Origin: Ancylobacter crimeensis
Lineage (GTDB): Bacteria; Pseudomonadota; Alphaproteobacteria; Rhizobiales; Xanthobacteraceae
DNA: 64,000 nt
Reading direction: 5' to 3'
Assembly: GCF_023016805.1 (NCBI RefSeq)
Contig: NZ_JALKCH010000007.1
Span: 124,001-188,000 of the forward strand
The position numbers were made by a program, and so were the translations under genes. The notes under the pieces were generated by a model, which had not been told where the DNA came from, searched no databases, and worked only from the letters and a program-made list of their open reading frames with translations. Positions 19,335-29,541 of this stretch are shown here, in pieces. Numbering within the stretch: position 1 is the first letter of the stretch; every line of letters begins with the position of its first letter.

Positions 19335-21126
19335 GCGGCATCCCCATGGTCTGCGCGATGCGCTGGTAGCGAACCGCCGGTTCCAGCACGGCGCCCGTCT
19401 CCATCTGGCCGACAAGGGCGCGCTGAATCTCCTGCCAGGGGGTCTGGTGCGGCGGGAAGCGATAGCCGCCCTCGGCGGCGAGCGCGTCGCGGCGGCGCGC
19501 CAGTTCCTCTTCGGAAATCAGCATGTTGGCGCTGTTGCGCTTGAGGTCGATGCGCACGCGGTCGCCGGTGCGCAGCAAAGCAAGACCGCCACCCGCCGCC
19601 GCTTCCGGCGAGGCATTCAGAATGGACGGCGAGCCCGACGTGCCGGACTGCCGGCCATCGCCGATGCAGGGAAGCGTGTGGATTCCGGCCTTGATGAGGT
19701 AGTCCGGTGCCCGCATGTTCACCACTTCAGCCGCGCCCGGATAGCCGATCGGCCCGGCGCCGCGCATGAACAGGACGGTCGTTTCGTCGATGGCGAGTTC
19801 GGGGTCGTCGATGCGGTGGTGATAGTCTTCCGGTCCGTCGAACACGACCGCCCGGCCCTCGAAGGCGTCGGGATCGTCCGGGTTGGAGAGGTAGCGGGCA
19901 CGGAATTCCGGGGAAATGACGCTCATCTTCATGATGGCGGAGGAGAACAGGTTGCCGCGCAGTACGCGGAAGCCGGCCTTTTCCTTCAGCGGCTTCTCAT
20001 AAGGGCGGATGACCGCCTCGTCCTCGATCTTCGCGGATCGGCAATTGTCGCCGATGCTGCGGCCATTGGCGGTCAGCGCATCCTCGACGATAAGTCCTTG
20101 TTCCATAAGCTGATTTACGACCGCCGGCACGCCGCCTGCGTGGTAGTAATCCTCGCCGAGATACTCGCCGGCCGGCTGCAGGTTGACGAGGAGAGGCACG
20201 TCCTCGCCATAGGTCTGCCAGTCGTCGATGCTAAGCTCGACGCCGATATGACGGGCCAGCGCGTTGAGGTGGATCGGCGCGTTGGTCGAGCCCCCGATAG
20301 CCGAATTGACGCGGATGGCATTCAGGAAGGCGTCGCGGGTGAGGATGTCGGACGGCTTTAGATCTTCCGCCACCATCTCCACGATGCGCAGGCCGGTGCG
20401 GTAGGCGACCTCCTGCCGGTCGCGATAGGGGGCGGGGATGGCGGCGGAGCCGGGAAGCTGCATGCCGAGCGCCTCGGCGAGCGAGTTCATGGTCGTCGCC
20501 GTGCCCATCGTGTTGCAGTAACCCGTTGACGGCGCTGAAGAAGCCACCAGCTTCACGAAGCCGGCATAATCGATCTCGCCGGTCGCCAGCAACTCGCGCG
20601 CTTTCCACACAATGGTGCCGGATCCGGTGCGCTCGCCCTTGTACCAGCCGTTCAGCATCGGCCCGACCGACAGGGCGATAGCCGGGATGTTCACGGTCGC
20701 CGCGGCCATCAGGCAGGCCGGCGTGGTCTTGTCGCAACCGATGGTTAGTACAACGCCATCAAGGGGATAGCCGTAGAGCACCTCCACCAGGCCAAGATAG
20801 GCGAGGTTACGGTCGAGGCCAGCGGTGGGACGCTTGCCGGTTTCCTGAATGGGGTGCACGGGAAATTCGATGGCTATGCCCCCGGCCTCGCGGATGCCCT
20901 CGCGGGTGCGCTTGGCGAGTTCGAGGTGATGGCGGTTGCACGGGGAGAGATCGGAGCCGGTCTGGGCGATGCCGATGATCGGCTTACCGCTCTGTAACTC
21001 CTCCTGACTCAAGCCGAAATTCAGATAGCGCTCCAGATAGAGCGCCGTCATATCGACATTGGCGGGGTTGTCGAACCAGGCGCGGGAGCGGAGCTTGCGC
21101 TCGGGCTGGGGCGAGTTGCCGTGCAT
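19321..21126 (-). CDS. IlvD/Edd-family aldonate dehydratase (L-arabinonate/D-galactonate type)
   Basis: A 601-residue [Fe-S] dehydratase removing water from an aldonate to give the 2-keto-3-deoxy acid. Cluster cysteines are recognisable in DLSPCNRHH, in [13 protein letters not shown] and in the CNTMGTA segment. A further family block is [18 protein letters not shown], with the terminal [17 protein letters not shown]. The length matches L-arabinonate/xylonate dehydratases rather than IlvD (about 560) or Edd (about 605, different signature). Both an arabinose and a galactose branch lie in this operon, so one enzyme probably handles both acids. Confidence 0.88.
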   Translation of the reverse strand: MHGNSPQPERKLRSRAWFDNPANVDMTALYLERYLNFGLSQEELQSGKPIIGIAQTGSDLSPCNRHHLELAKRTREGIREAGGIAIEFPVHPIQETGKRPTAGLDRNLAYLGLVEVLYGYPLDGVVLTIGCDKTTPACLMAAATVNIPAIALSVGPMLNGWYKGERTGSGTIVWKARELLATGEIDYAGFVKLVASSAPSTGYCNTMGTATTMNSLAEALGMQLPGSAAIPAPYRDRQEVAYRTGLRIVEMVAEDLKPSDILTRDAFLNAIRVNSAIGGSTNAPIHLNALARHIGVELSIDDWQTYGEDVPLLVNLQPAGEYLGEDYYHAGGVPAVVNQLMEQGLIVEDALTANGRSIGDNCRSAKIEDEAVIRPYEKPLKEKAGFRVLRGNLFSSAIMKMSVISPEFRARYLSNPDDPDAFEGRAVVFDGPEDYHHRIDDPELAIDETTVLFMRGAGPIGYPGAAEVVNMRAPDYLIKAGIHTLPCIGDGRQSGTSGSPSILNASPEAAAGGGLALLRTGDRVRIDLKRNSANMLISEEELARRRDALAAEGGYRFPPHQTPWQEIQRALVGQMETGAVLEPAVRYQRIAQTMGMPRDNH

Positions 21127-21176
21127 GGGAGTGCTCCTCGGTCAGGCGACGGTGAAAGGGGTCGGGCGCGGCATGT

Positions 21177-22103
21177 TCAGTCCTCGAAATCTTCGACGGT
21201 GGTGCGCCGGCCGAGCAGGAAGGCATCCGCCACATGCTGCAGCGGGGTAAGGTCAACATCGCTCTCGCGGGCCGCGATCAGCTCCACGAAGCGCTTGTAG
21301 ATGTTGGGATATTCGGCCTCTGGCTCGCCGATGAGAGCCTTGCCGTCGAGGCTCAGCGTGGCGCCGCCCTTGCCCAGCACGAGCTGGCCGGCATCGGTCT
21401 CCACCCGGATGTCCCAGGTCTGCGGCCCGGTCTGGCGGAAATCGAAGGCGGCGTTCACGGGAAAGCCCGAGCTATCGGAAAAAGCGAGATCTGCGGCGAT
21501 GGGGGCGTCGCGATTGGCGGGGAAGGCGAGTTCGGCGCGGGTCAGGAAAACCGGCGCGGGGAGGATGTCCGTGAGGATCGACAGGGCATTGATGCCGGGG
21601 TCGAAAACCCCGAGCCCGCCCGGCTCCCAGATCCATGCCTGCCCCGGATGCCAGACGCGGACATCCTCCTTCCACTCGATCTCGACGCGGCGCACGCCAT
21701 GTTCCGCAAGGAAGGCGCGGGCGGGTTTCACGGCTGGAGAGAAACGGGAATGCCACGTTGCAAAAAGCGTTTGGCTTCCGTTCTTCGCAGCCTGGATAAG
21801 CGGAAGAAGTTCGCTCACCGTGGCGCCGGGAGGCTTTTCGAGCAGCACCTGCTTGCCGGCCGCCAGCGCCACGGCGGCCTGCTGGCGGCGCACCTGCGGC
21901 GGGGTGCACAGCGCCACCGCGTCGATCGCCGGGCCTTCCGCAAGCAGGCTCTCGATGTCGGTGAACCACGGCAGCCCGTCGAGCCCGCCATGTCGGCTCG
22001 CTATGGCGACCAGTTCGATGCCATCGGTTTTTGCGATGGCCGGGATATGCTGGTCGCGGGCGATCTTGCCGAGGCCGACAATGGCGAGACGGATGGGGCT
22101 CAC
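21177..22103 (-). CDS. L-arabinose/D-galactose 1-dehydrogenase (Gfo/Idh/MocA family)
   Basis: A 308-residue NAD(P)+ oxidoreductase that oxidises the aldose at C1 to its lactone. The Rossmann start IRLAIVGLGKIARDQHIPAI and the catalytic EKPPGATVSEL lysine are typical of the galactose/arabinose dehydrogenase group, as are WHSRFSPAVKPAR and the WHPGQAWIWEPGGLGVFDPGIN segment. GTG 22103 with GGAG 8 bases upstream gives the expected length. The frame open to 22520 runs over the next gene and is not used. It is the first enzyme of the shared oxidative route. Confidence 0.9.
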   Translation of the reverse strand: MSPIRLAIVGLGKIARDQHIPAIAKTDGIELVAIASRHGGLDGLPWFTDIESLLAEGPAIDAVALCTPPQVRRQQAAVALAAGKQVLLEKPPGATVSELLPLIQAAKNGSQTLFATWHSRFSPAVKPARAFLAEHGVRRVEIEWKEDVRVWHPGQAWIWEPGGLGVFDPGINALSILTDILPAPVFLTRAELAFPANRDAPIAADLAFSDSSGFPVNAAFDFRQTGPQTWDIRVETDAGQLVLGKGGATLSLDGKALIGEPEAEYPNIYKRFVELIAARESDVDLTPLQHVADAFLLGRRTTVEDFED

Positions 22104-22164
22104 GGGCGCGTCTCCGGCGTGGGTAGTGAGTGCAGTAAGGTGAGTGATGAGTCCAGCCGCGCCA

Positions 22165-23754
22165 TCACGCGCCTCCCGGCTCGAAACGCCCGTCGACGAG
22201 ACGGGGCAGGTGCAGCAGATTCCCTTCCGCCACCGCTGCCGGAAGCAGCGCGGCGGGCAAGTCCTGGTAGCAGACGGGGCGCAGGAAGCGGCGGATGGCG
22301 AGCGTGCCGACAGAGGTGGTGCGCACGTCGCTGGTCGCCGGATATGGTCCGCCATGCACCATGGCGTGGCAGACCTCCACCCCGGTCGGCCAGCCATTGG
22401 CGAGGATGCGACCGGCTTTGTCCTCGAGGATCGGCAGCAGGGTGCGGGCAAGGGCGTGGTCGGCGTCGTCGAGGTGCAGCGTCGCGGTGAGCTGACCCTC
22501 GAGGCTCGCCGCCACCGCACGCATCTCCTCTTCGTCGGTGCAGCGGATCACGAGGGAGGAGGCGCCGAACACCTCATGGCCAAGCGCTGGCTCGTCGAGA
22601 AAGCGGGCGGCATCCACCACGAACAGCGCCGGGCGGCAGCTATTGGGCCCACCCCCATGACCGCGCGCCAGCGTCTGCGCACCGTTCGCGGCGAGGGCGT
22701 CGACCCCTTTTGCATAGGCGTCGGCAATACCCGGCGTCAGCATGGGTGCGGCGGGCGCGGCTTCCAGCGCGGTTCGGGCGCTGGCGATGAAACGGTCCAG
22801 CCCTTCGCCGGCAAGGCCCAGCACCAGCCCCGGATTGGTGCAGAACTGTCCGGCGCCCATGGTGAGCGAGCCGACAAAGGCGGCGCCGAGCGCTTCCGCC
22901 CGCGCCTCCAGTGCCGCCGGCAGCAGGAACACCGGATTGATGCTGCTCATTTCCGCATAGACCGGGATCGGCACCGGGCGCGCGGCGGCGATGCGGCAGA
23001 GCGCGAGCCCGCCGGCCCGCGAACCGGTGAAGCCCACGGCGGCGATGCGCGGATCGGCCACCAGCGCGGAGCCGAGTTCGTGGCGCGTGCCCGTCAGCAG
23101 CGAGAACACGCCCTCCGGCAGGCCGCATTGCGCGACCGCGGCCCGGATCGCCCGGCCCACCAGCTCGGAGGTGCCGGGATGGGCAGGATGGCCCTTCACG
23201 ATCACCGGGCAGCCGGCGGCGAGGGCGGAGGCGGTGTCGCCCCCCGCCACCGAGAAGGCGAGCGGGAAATTCGAGGCACCGAACACCGCGACCGGTCCGA
23301 CGCCGATCTGGCGCATGCGCAGGTCGGCGCGCGGCAGCGGCGCGCGGTCGGGCAGGGCGCTGTCGAGCCGCGGCTCGTCGGCTCCTCCCATGCGGATCCA
23401 GCTCGCGAAGAGGCGGAGCTGCCCGCAGGTACGACCGCGCTCGCCCGTGAGGCGGGCGGCGGGCAGGCCGCTTTCCTGCCCGGCCCGCGCGATCAGTTCC
23501 TCGCCGATCGCCTCTATCCCGGCGGCGATGGCCTCCAGAAAAGCGGCCCGCGCCTCCGCCGGCGTGTCGCGGAACACGGGTGCGGCGATGGCGGCCAGCG
23601 CCGCTGCCTGCGCCACATGGTCGGGGCCGGCCTCGCTGAAGGCGGGGTCGATCGCCGCGTCGCGAGCGGGATCTATGGCGCGGAAAGTGGCGTCGCTCGT
23701 CACCTCCCGCGCGCCGATGAGGATGGCTCCGGTGATGCCTGCCGCGTGGGTCAT
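22165..23754 (-). CDS. 2-oxoglutarate semialdehyde dehydrogenase (aldehyde dehydrogenase)
   Basis: A 529-residue NAD(P)+ aldehyde dehydrogenase, probably converting 2-oxoglutarate semialdehyde to 2-oxoglutarate as the last step of L-arabinose oxidation. Motifs are [20 protein letters not shown], the cofactor loop GFTGSRAGG, the general-base glutamate in [12 protein letters not shown] and nucleophile Cys305 in [10 protein letters not shown]. This sequence style belongs to the KGSADH group seen in sugar-acid and hydroxyproline pathways. It lies 7 bases after the keto-deoxy-arabonate dehydratase gene. Confidence 0.9.
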   Translation of the reverse strand: MTHAAGITGAILIGAREVTSDATFRAIDPARDAAIDPAFSEAGPDHVAQAAALAAIAAPVFRDTPAEARAAFLEAIAAGIEAIGEELIARAGQESGLPAARLTGERGRTCGQLRLFASWIRMGGADEPRLDSALPDRAPLPRADLRMRQIGVGPVAVFGASNFPLAFSVAGGDTASALAAGCPVIVKGHPAHPGTSELVGRAIRAAVAQCGLPEGVFSLLTGTRHELGSALVADPRIAAVGFTGSRAGGLALCRIAAARPVPIPVYAEMSSINPVFLLPAALEARAEALGAAFVGSLTMGAGQFCTNPGLVLGLAGEGLDRFIASARTALEAAPAAPMLTPGIADAYAKGVDALAANGAQTLARGHGGGPNSCRPALFVVDAARFLDEPALGHEVFGASSLVIRCTDEEEMRAVAASLEGQLTATLHLDDADHALARTLLPILEDKAGRILANGWPTGVEVCHAMVHGGPYPATSDVRTTSVGTLAIRRFLRPVCYQDLPAALLPAAVAEGNLLHLPRLVDGRFEPGGA

Positions 23755-23761
23755 GGCGCCC

Positions 23762-24694
23762 TCACTTGCCCCAGCGCAGCACCACCGGGTCGAGCCGGCG
23801 GGCGATGTCGATGAGGCCGTCGCGGATGGCCGGGTGCACCGCAGGCTGCGGCGCGCGCATGGTGTCGTGGGCGATGACGCCGCCTTCCTTCATCAGGATC
23901 TTGGCGGTCGCGATGCCGGTCTGGCGGTTCTCGTAATTGATGAGCGGCAGCCAGCGCTGCCAGGCCTCCATCGCCGCCTCGCGATTCCCGGCGAGATAGG
24001 GGTCGATGATGGTGCGGATGCCGTCCGGGTAGCCGCCACCGGTCATGGAGCCGGTTGCTCCCGCATCGAGGTCCGCCATCAGGGTCACGGCTTCCTCGCC
24101 GTCCCACGGGCCCTCGATATCGCCGCCGCCCGCCTCGATCAGCGCGCGCAGCTTGGCGGCGGCCTGCGGCACCTCGATCTTGAAATAGCTGAGGTTGCCG
24201 ATCTCCCGCGCCATCTTCGCCAGGAAGGGCACGGAGAGCGGAGTGCCGGCGACGGGCGCGTCCTGCACCATGATCGGGATGTCGATGGCGTCGGAGACGG
24301 CGCGGTAGAAGTCGTAGATGGCCACCTCCGGCACCCGGAAGGTGGCGCCGTGATAGGGCGGCATCACCATCACCATGGCGGCGCCGAGATCCTGCGCGCG
24401 CTTCGAGCGCTCGGCGCAGATATGGGTGGCGAAATGGCTGGTGGTGACGATGACCGGCACCCGGCCCGCGACATGGGCGAGCACGGTCTCCATCACCGCG
24501 TCGCGCTCGGCGTCGGACAGCACGAACTGCTCGGAGAAATTGGCGAGGATGCACAGACCCGTCGACCCGGCGTCGATCATGCACTCGATCGCGCGCTTCT
24601 GACCGTCGAGATCGAGCCGGCCTTCGGCATCGAACACGGTGGGAGCGACCGGGAAGACACCCTTATAGGGCCGGACGGAAACGGGAGCGGGCAT
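23762..24694 (-). CDS. L-2-keto-3-deoxyarabonate dehydratase (DHDPS family)
   Basis: A 310-residue TIM-barrel enzyme of the dihydrodipicolinate synthase superfamily, dehydrating and deaminating-like converting 2-keto-3-deoxyarabonate to 2-oxoglutarate semialdehyde. It contains [35 protein letters not shown] and the Schiff-base Lys172 in [11 protein letters not shown]. The absence of an aldolase-type arrangement and the neighbouring semialdehyde dehydrogenase favour the dehydratase reading over dapA. ATG 24694 is the only sensible start. It matches the role of AraD in Azospirillum (unrelated to E. coli AraD). Confidence 0.9.
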   Translation of the reverse strand: MPAPVSVRPYKGVFPVAPTVFDAEGRLDLDGQKRAIECMIDAGSTGLCILANFSEQFVLSDAERDAVMETVLAHVAGRVPVIVTTSHFATHICAERSKRAQDLGAAMVMVMPPYHGATFRVPEVAIYDFYRAVSDAIDIPIMVQDAPVAGTPLSVPFLAKMAREIGNLSYFKIEVPQAAAKLRALIEAGGGDIEGPWDGEEAVTLMADLDAGATGSMTGGGYPDGIRTIIDPYLAGNREAAMEAWQRWLPLINYENRQTGIATAKILMKEGGVIAHDTMRAPQPAVHPAIRDGLIDIARRLDPVVLRWGK

Positions 24695-24782
24695 TTCGAC
24701 AACCTCAGCGGAGCGCGACAGGACGGAGCGGAAGGGCAGGGTGCAGGCACGGCGAAGGAGGGGCGCGAAGGCGGGGCGGGCG

Positions 24783-25532
24783 TTACTTCACCTCCCCCGC
24801 CGCGCCGTGGCGCCGCAGGCCGGTGAAGATGACATTCGCCATCGCCGAGGCTGCCGCCTCGCCGTCGCCATCCTCGATGGCATCGACGATGCGCTCGTGG
24901 GCGGCGACGGAAATCTGGAACTCGCGGTCGTCGGCGGGCGCGCTCAGCACGAAGGAGGCGCGCAGCGCCGCCTCCACCACCGCGCCGATGGAGCGCATGA
25001 AGGGGTTGCCGGAGGCGATCGCGACATGCAGGTGCAGCGAGAGGTCGGCCTCGGCGAAGCCGTCGGAGCGGGAGCCGTCGGGCTTGCGGCTGTTCTCGCG
25101 CGCCATGCGGCCGACGGCGTCACGCATCAGCCGGATATCTTCAACGCTGCGGCGCTCGGCCGCCAGTGCCGCGGCCCGCGGCTCGACCGCGAGGCGGATC
25201 TCGGCGAGGTCGCGCAGGAATCGCTTGTTGATGCCGGCGTCGAGATGCCAGGCCAGCACGTCGGGGTCGAACATGTTCCAGGCGGCGCGCTCGCGCACCA
25301 CGGTGCCGACCCGCGCCTTGGTGGAGAGCAGGCCCTTGGCGACCAGGGTCTTCACGCTCTCGCGCAGCACCGGGCGGGAGACGCCGAACAGCACGGTCAG
25401 CTCCGCATCGCCGGGCAGCTTGGCGCCTTCCCCGTAGCGCCCGGCGATGATGTCGACGCCGATGGAACGGGCCACCTCCTCATGGTTCGAATGGGCGCGG
25501 CGGGTGGGGATGACGACGATCTGCGAGGTCAT
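24783..25532 (-). CDS. GntR/FadR-family regulator of the arabinose/galactose operon
   Basis: A 249-residue regulator with an N-terminal winged helix (GEGAKLPGDAELTVLFGVSRP, VLRESVKTLVAKGLL, TKARVGTVVRERAAWN) and an all-helical FCD ligand domain with metal-site residues such as DLSLHLHVAIASGNPF and the final AHERIVDAIEDGD. ATG 25532 overlaps the permease stop (ATGA). The longer frame to 25667 lies inside that permease. A matching FadR-type palindrome lies over the operon promoter at 30594. The ligand is probably a sugar-acid intermediate, as for other members beside aldonate genes. Confidence 0.9.
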   Translation of the reverse strand: MTSQIVVIPTRRAHSNHEEVARSIGVDIIAGRYGEGAKLPGDAELTVLFGVSRPVLRESVKTLVAKGLLSTKARVGTVVRERAAWNMFDPDVLAWHLDAGINKRFLRDLAEIRLAVEPRAAALAAERRSVEDIRLMRDAVGRMARENSRKPDGSRSDGFAEADLSLHLHVAIASGNPFMRSIGAVVEAALRASFVLSAPADDREFQISVAAHERIVDAIEDGDGEAAASAMANVIFTGLRRHGAAGEVK

Positions 25533-26557
25533 GAGGCGGCTCCTGCGGCGTTTGCTGCGGCTGAGCCCGTTGTGGCACGGCGGCGGGGCCGGCGCGCCAT
25601 GTGGAGCGTGAACTGCTGGAAGCCGATGAAGCCGAACAGCAGCAGACCGGTCGCGATCTTGGCCCACCAGCTCGACAGGGTGCCGTCGAAATTGATGTAG
25701 GTCTGGATCAGGCCCTGGATCAGCACGCCGACGAAGGTGCCGAACACGAAGCCGTAGCCGCCCGAGAGCAGGGTGCCGCCGATCACCACGGCGGCGATGG
25801 CGTCGAGTTCGACCCCCACCCCGGACAGCGAATAGCCGGACGAGGTGTAGAGCGAGAACACGATGCCCGACAGGCCGGCGAGCACGCTCGACAGGGTGTA
25901 GATGAGCACCGTCGTGCGTCCGACCGAAATCCCCATGAGGCCCGCCGACTGCCGGCTGCCGCCGAGCGCATAGACATTCGCGCCGAACCGGGTGAGGTGC
26001 AGCAGCACCATGCCGGCCGCCACCACTGCGAGCATCGCCATCGCCGGCACGGTGAGCCGGGCGCCGCCGGACAGGCGGATCGCGTGGTCGGAGAGGTGGC
26101 CGTAGAGGTCGGCGGTGATCGGGATGGAATCGGTGGAGAGCAGGAAGGCGGTGCCCCGCGCCAGGAACATGCCGGCCAGCGTCACGATGAAGGGCGGCAG
26201 GGCGAAGAACTCGATCGCCGCCCCCATCGCCGCGCCGAACAGCGCGCAGATCACCAGCAGCAGGGCGAAGGCGGCGAAGGGCGGGATGCCCCAGCGCTCG
26301 ATGGCGAGCGCGAGGAAGATGGTGGAGAAGCCGATCACCGAGCCGACCGACAGGTCGATGCCGCCCGAGATGATGACGAAGGTCATGCCGACGGCGACGA
26401 TTCCGAGAAAGGCATTGTCGGTGAGCAGGTTCATCACCACCCGGAGCGAGGCGAAGTTCGGGAAGGTGAGGGCGCAGATGAGGAATCCGAGCAGGAACAC
26501 CACGGTCGTCGCCGCCACCGGCACCAGCCGGGAGACGCTGGAAGATGCGGGGGTCAT
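25529..26557 (-). CDS. yjfF: Sugar ABC transporter permease YjfF-like
   Basis: A 342-residue ribose-type permease, the second membrane subunit of a YtfQRT-YjfF importer for galactofuranose or related sugars. It has about nine hydrophobic segments, the family motif [15 protein letters not shown] and the later SGVGVELDAIAAVVIGGTLLSGG. The C terminus is basic (ARRPRRRATTG). ATG 26557 overlaps the stop of the preceding permease gene. Confidence 0.9.
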   Translation of the reverse strand: MTPASSSVSRLVPVAATTVVFLLGFLICALTFPNFASLRVVMNLLTDNAFLGIVAVGMTFVIISGGIDLSVGSVIGFSTIFLALAIERWGIPPFAAFALLLVICALFGAAMGAAIEFFALPPFIVTLAGMFLARGTAFLLSTDSIPITADLYGHLSDHAIRLSGGARLTVPAMAMLAVVAAGMVLLHLTRFGANVYALGGSRQSAGLMGISVGRTTVLIYTLSSVLAGLSGIVFSLYTSSGYSLSGVGVELDAIAAVVIGGTLLSGGYGFVFGTFVGVLIQGLIQTYINFDGTLSSWWAKIATGLLLFGFIGFQQFTLHMARRPRRRATTGSAAANAAGAAS

Positions 26558-27537
26558 GAGCGCCTCCGGCTGAAGATGAGACCGAGCGAGGCCAGCCGGG
26601 GCGACTGCGCCAGCAGCACCACCAGCACCACCACGGCCTTGACCACGAGGTTCATTTCCGGCGGGAAGCCGGAGAGCAGGATGCCGGTGTTCATCGCCTG
26701 GATGATGAGTGCGCCGACCACCGCCAGCACCACCGAGAAGCGCCCGCCGAACAGCGATGTGCCGCCGATCACCACTGCGAGGATGGCGTCGAGCTCCAGC
26801 CACAGCCCGGCATTGTTGGCGTCCGCGCCGAGGATATCGGCCGCCGCAACCACGCCGGCGATCGCCGCGCAGAGCCCGCTCCACATATAGACCGCGAGAG
26901 TGATGAGCCGGGTGCCGATGCCGGCGAGCGCGCTCGCGCGGGGATTGCCGCCGGTCGCCTCGATCATCAGCCCCAGCGCGGTGCCGCGCACCACGATGAG
27001 CGTCAGCGCCAGCATGGCGAGGGCGATGACCACCGGCGTCGGCACGCCGAGCACCGAGCCGCCGCCGAGAAAGGCGAGGCCGGGATCGGTGAAGGTGACG
27101 ATGCGCCCCTCGGTGATGAGCTGGGCGATGCCGCGCCCCGCCACCATGAGGATCAGCGTCGCGACGATGGGCTGGATGCCGAGCACCGCGACGAGGAAGC
27201 CGTTCCACAGCCCGCAGGCGAGCCCCGCCCCCAGCGCCGCCGCCAGCGTGACGACCAGCGAATGGTCGTCCGCCAGGCTGGCGGCGATCGCCCCGCAGAT
27301 CGCCATGACGGCGCCCACCGACAGGTCGATGCCGCGCATTGCGATGACCAGCACCATGCCGAGCGAGAGGATGGCCACCGGCGCGCCGCGGTTCAGCACG
27401 TCGATCAGGCTGCCGAACAGCCGTCCGTCCTGGAGCCGGATGTCGAAGAACTGCGGCGAGACGAAGCCGTTGATGGCGAGGATGGCGGCGAGCGCCAGAA
27501 TCTGCGCGGTGCCGATGCGGGGCAGCTTCACGGTCAT
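26554..27537 (-). CDS. ytfT: Sugar ABC transporter permease YtfT-like
   Basis: A 327-residue ribose-type permease pairing with the YjfF-like protein. It has the motif AMRGIDLSVGAVMAI near residue 68 and LWLELDAILAVVIGGTSLFGG in the second half. ATG 27537 is chosen. The frame open to 27639 overlaps the ATPase gene. It begins 10 bases after the ATPase stop. Two different permeases instead of a homodimer is the known layout of YtfQRT-YjfF. Confidence 0.9.
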   Translation of the reverse strand: MTVKLPRIGTAQILALAAILAINGFVSPQFFDIRLQDGRLFGSLIDVLNRGAPVAILSLGMVLVIAMRGIDLSVGAVMAICGAIAASLADDHSLVVTLAAALGAGLACGLWNGFLVAVLGIQPIVATLILMVAGRGIAQLITEGRIVTFTDPGLAFLGGGSVLGVPTPVVIALAMLALTLIVVRGTALGLMIEATGGNPRASALAGIGTRLITLAVYMWSGLCAAIAGVVAAADILGADANNAGLWLELDAILAVVIGGTSLFGGRFSVVLAVVGALIIQAMNTGILLSGFPPEMNLVVKAVVVLVVLLAQSPRLASLGLIFSRRRS

Positions 27538-27547
27538 GGGCACCCTC

Positions 27548-29125
27548 TCACGCCGCGTTCGCCGTCGCTTCGCCGTCCTCGGCGATGGCGGCGAGGATGG
27601 CCGGCACGGTGATCGCCGCGCCGGTGAGGCTGGCGACATGGGCGCGGTCGCGCAGCACGATCACCTCGTCGGCATAGGTGACGATCTCCTCCAGCTCCGA
27701 GGAGACGACGAGCAGCGCCATGCCTTCCGCGCACAGGGTGCGGATCAGCGCGATGATCTCGGCATGGGCGCCGACATCGATGCCGCGGGTCGGCTCGTCG
27801 AGAATGAGCAGGCGCGGCTGCGTGGCGAGCCAGCGGGCGAGCAGCGCCTTCTGCTGGTTGCCGCCGGAGAGCAGGCCGATGGGCCGTTCCGGGTCCGGCG
27901 GGCGGATGTCGAGCAGGCGGATGAAGCGCTTCGCGATCTCGTCCTGCTCGGCGCGCGAGAGCGGCTTCAGAACGCCGCGCCGGGCCTGAAGCGCCAGCAC
28001 GATGTTCTCGCGCACGGTGAGGTCGGCGACGATGCCCTCGGTCTTGCGCTCCTCCGGGCAATAGCCGAAGCCGAGCGTCAGCGCCTCGCGCGGGCCGGTG
28101 AGGGCGACCGGCCTGCCGTCGAGCGTCGCGCTGCCGCTGTCGGCGCGCTCGGCGCCGAAGACGAGGCGCGCAGTCTCGGTGCGGCCGGAGCCGAGCAGGC
28201 CGGCGAGCCCCACCACAGCGCCACGGCGCAGAGTGAGGTCGAAGGGCGCGACATAGCCGGCCTTGCCGAAACCTTCGAGTCGCACCAGCTCTGGCGCGGC
28301 GGAGAGGTCGGCGCGCTCGTGGCGCTCGGCGGTCGCCTCGGCCAGCTCGCGGCCCAGCATGGTGCGCACCAGCGTCATGCGCGGCATCTCGGCGATGGTA
28401 CCGGTGCCGGCGAGCCGGCCGTTGCGCAGCACCGTGATGCGGTCGCAGATCGCATAGACCTGATCGAGGAAATGGGTGACGAAGATGATGCCGATGCCGC
28501 GCGCGGCGAGCTTGCGCATCACCGCGAACAGCACCTCGACCTCATGGGCGTCGAGGCTGGCGGTCGGCTCGTCGAGGATCAGCACGCGCGCCGACTGATC
28601 CACCGCGCGGGCGATGGCGACGATGTGCCGAATGGCGACGGAATAGCTCTCCAGCGGCGCGGACACGTCGATGTCGAGATCGAAATCCGCCAGAACGGCG
28701 CGGGCCCTGCGGCGCATCTCACGCTCGCGGACGATGCCGAGGAAGGTCGGCTGGCGGCCCAGAAAGAGGTTCTGCGCCACCGTGAGGTTCGGCGCGAGGT
28801 TGACCTCCTGGTAGACGGTGGCAAGCCCCGCCGCGGTCGCCTCGCCGGCGGAGCGCGGCATGACCGGAACGCCCTCCAGCCGCATCACGCCGGCATCGCG
28901 CTGGACCACGCCCGTCATGGTCTTGATGAGGGTCGACTTGCCGGCGCCGTTCTCGCCGAGCAGCGCATGGATCTCGCCGGCCCGGAGCGTGAGCGACACC
29001 GCGTCGAGCGCGGTGAAGGGGCCGAAGGATTTCGAGAAGCCGGTCAGCTCGAGCAGCGGCGCGCCGGAGGCCGGGCGAGCGGAGCCGGCTGCGGCGCTGG
29101 GCTGGTCGGCGTGTGGAGCGGCCAT
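27548..29125 (-). CDS. ytfR: Sugar ABC transporter ATPase YtfR-like
   Basis: A 525-residue tandem ATPase. The first domain has [16 protein letters not shown] and [12 protein letters not shown]. The second has GLAGLLGSGRTETAR in place of a full P-loop, with [16 protein letters not shown] and [15 protein letters not shown] 29125 begins the recognisable domain after a 24-residue Ala/Pro-rich lead. The frame open to 29260 enters a repeat-rich spacer and is not used. The gap of about 415 bases to ytfQ is unusual for the operon. Confidence 0.9.
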   Translation of the reverse strand: MAAPHADQPSAAAGSARPASGAPLLELTGFSKSFGPFTALDAVSLTLRAGEIHALLGENGAGKSTLIKTMTGVVQRDAGVMRLEGVPVMPRSAGEATAAGLATVYQEVNLAPNLTVAQNLFLGRQPTFLGIVREREMRRRARAVLADFDLDIDVSAPLESYSVAIRHIVAIARAVDQSARVLILDEPTASLDAHEVEVLFAVMRKLAARGIGIIFVTHFLDQVYAICDRITVLRNGRLAGTGTIAEMPRMTLVRTMLGRELAEATAERHERADLSAAPELVRLEGFGKAGYVAPFDLTLRRGAVVGLAGLLGSGRTETARLVFGAERADSGSATLDGRPVALTGPREALTLGFGYCPEERKTEGIVADLTVRENIVLALQARRGVLKPLSRAEQDEIAKRFIRLLDIRPPDPERPIGLLSGGNQQKALLARWLATQPRLLILDEPTRGIDVGAHAEIIALIRTLCAEGMALLVVSSELEEIVTYADEVIVLRDRAHVASLTGAAITVPAILAAIAEDGEATANAA

Positions 29126-29280
29126 GGCAACCTCGGAAACGCGAACGGGCAGGCGGGTTGGCGGGTTCGGGCGGCGGTGGAGAAGCTGTGGGCGGCCCGG
29201 TGGAAAAGCCGGCGCCGTCCACAGGGAAGGCGTGGGGAAGATGTGGCTGTCTTCCCTCACGGGCGGAGGCCGATGGAGCG

Positions 29281-29540
29281 GAAGGCCACTCGCCCCAACC
29301 CCCTCCCGCCGGGGAGAGAGAGTGCGTCGCTTTCGCCGCGCCCGTGCTCACCCGCGAGAACCGGTGCCGGCACCCTTTCCCCTTCTTTCCTCTCCCCGGC
29401 GGGGAGAGGTGGCCCGCGCAGCGGGTCGGCGAGGGGAAGGACGCTACGGGCGGGGGACGGCCGTCCCCCCAATCCTCTCCCCCTCGGGGAGAGGAAGCGC
29501 GTCGCTCTCGCGGCGCTCGGGTCCGCGCGCGGGGACCGGC
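29281..29540. repeat. Cluster of intergenic palindromic repeats between ytfQ and ytfR
   Basis: The spacer holds related GC-rich units. Two direct copies begin near 29290 (CCGCCGGGGAGAG core) and near 29472 (CCCCTCGGGGAGAGG core); both continue with GCGTCGCT and end near an ACCGG. A third, inverted-type copy lies at about 29388-29440 (CTCTCCCCGGCGGGGAGAGG, then GCGGGTCGG). Each core can fold as a hairpin. This is the style of dispersed palindromic elements common in alphaproteobacterial spacers. In the mRNA the hairpins could protect ytfQ or lower expression of the genes behind it. Confidence 0.65.
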
Positions 29541-29541
29541 T

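Noticed and set aside
29281-29540. Repeat cluster as an insertion sequence or CRISPR
   Set aside because: No transposase frame, no regular spacing and no terminal repeats; dispersed palindromic repeats explain it better.
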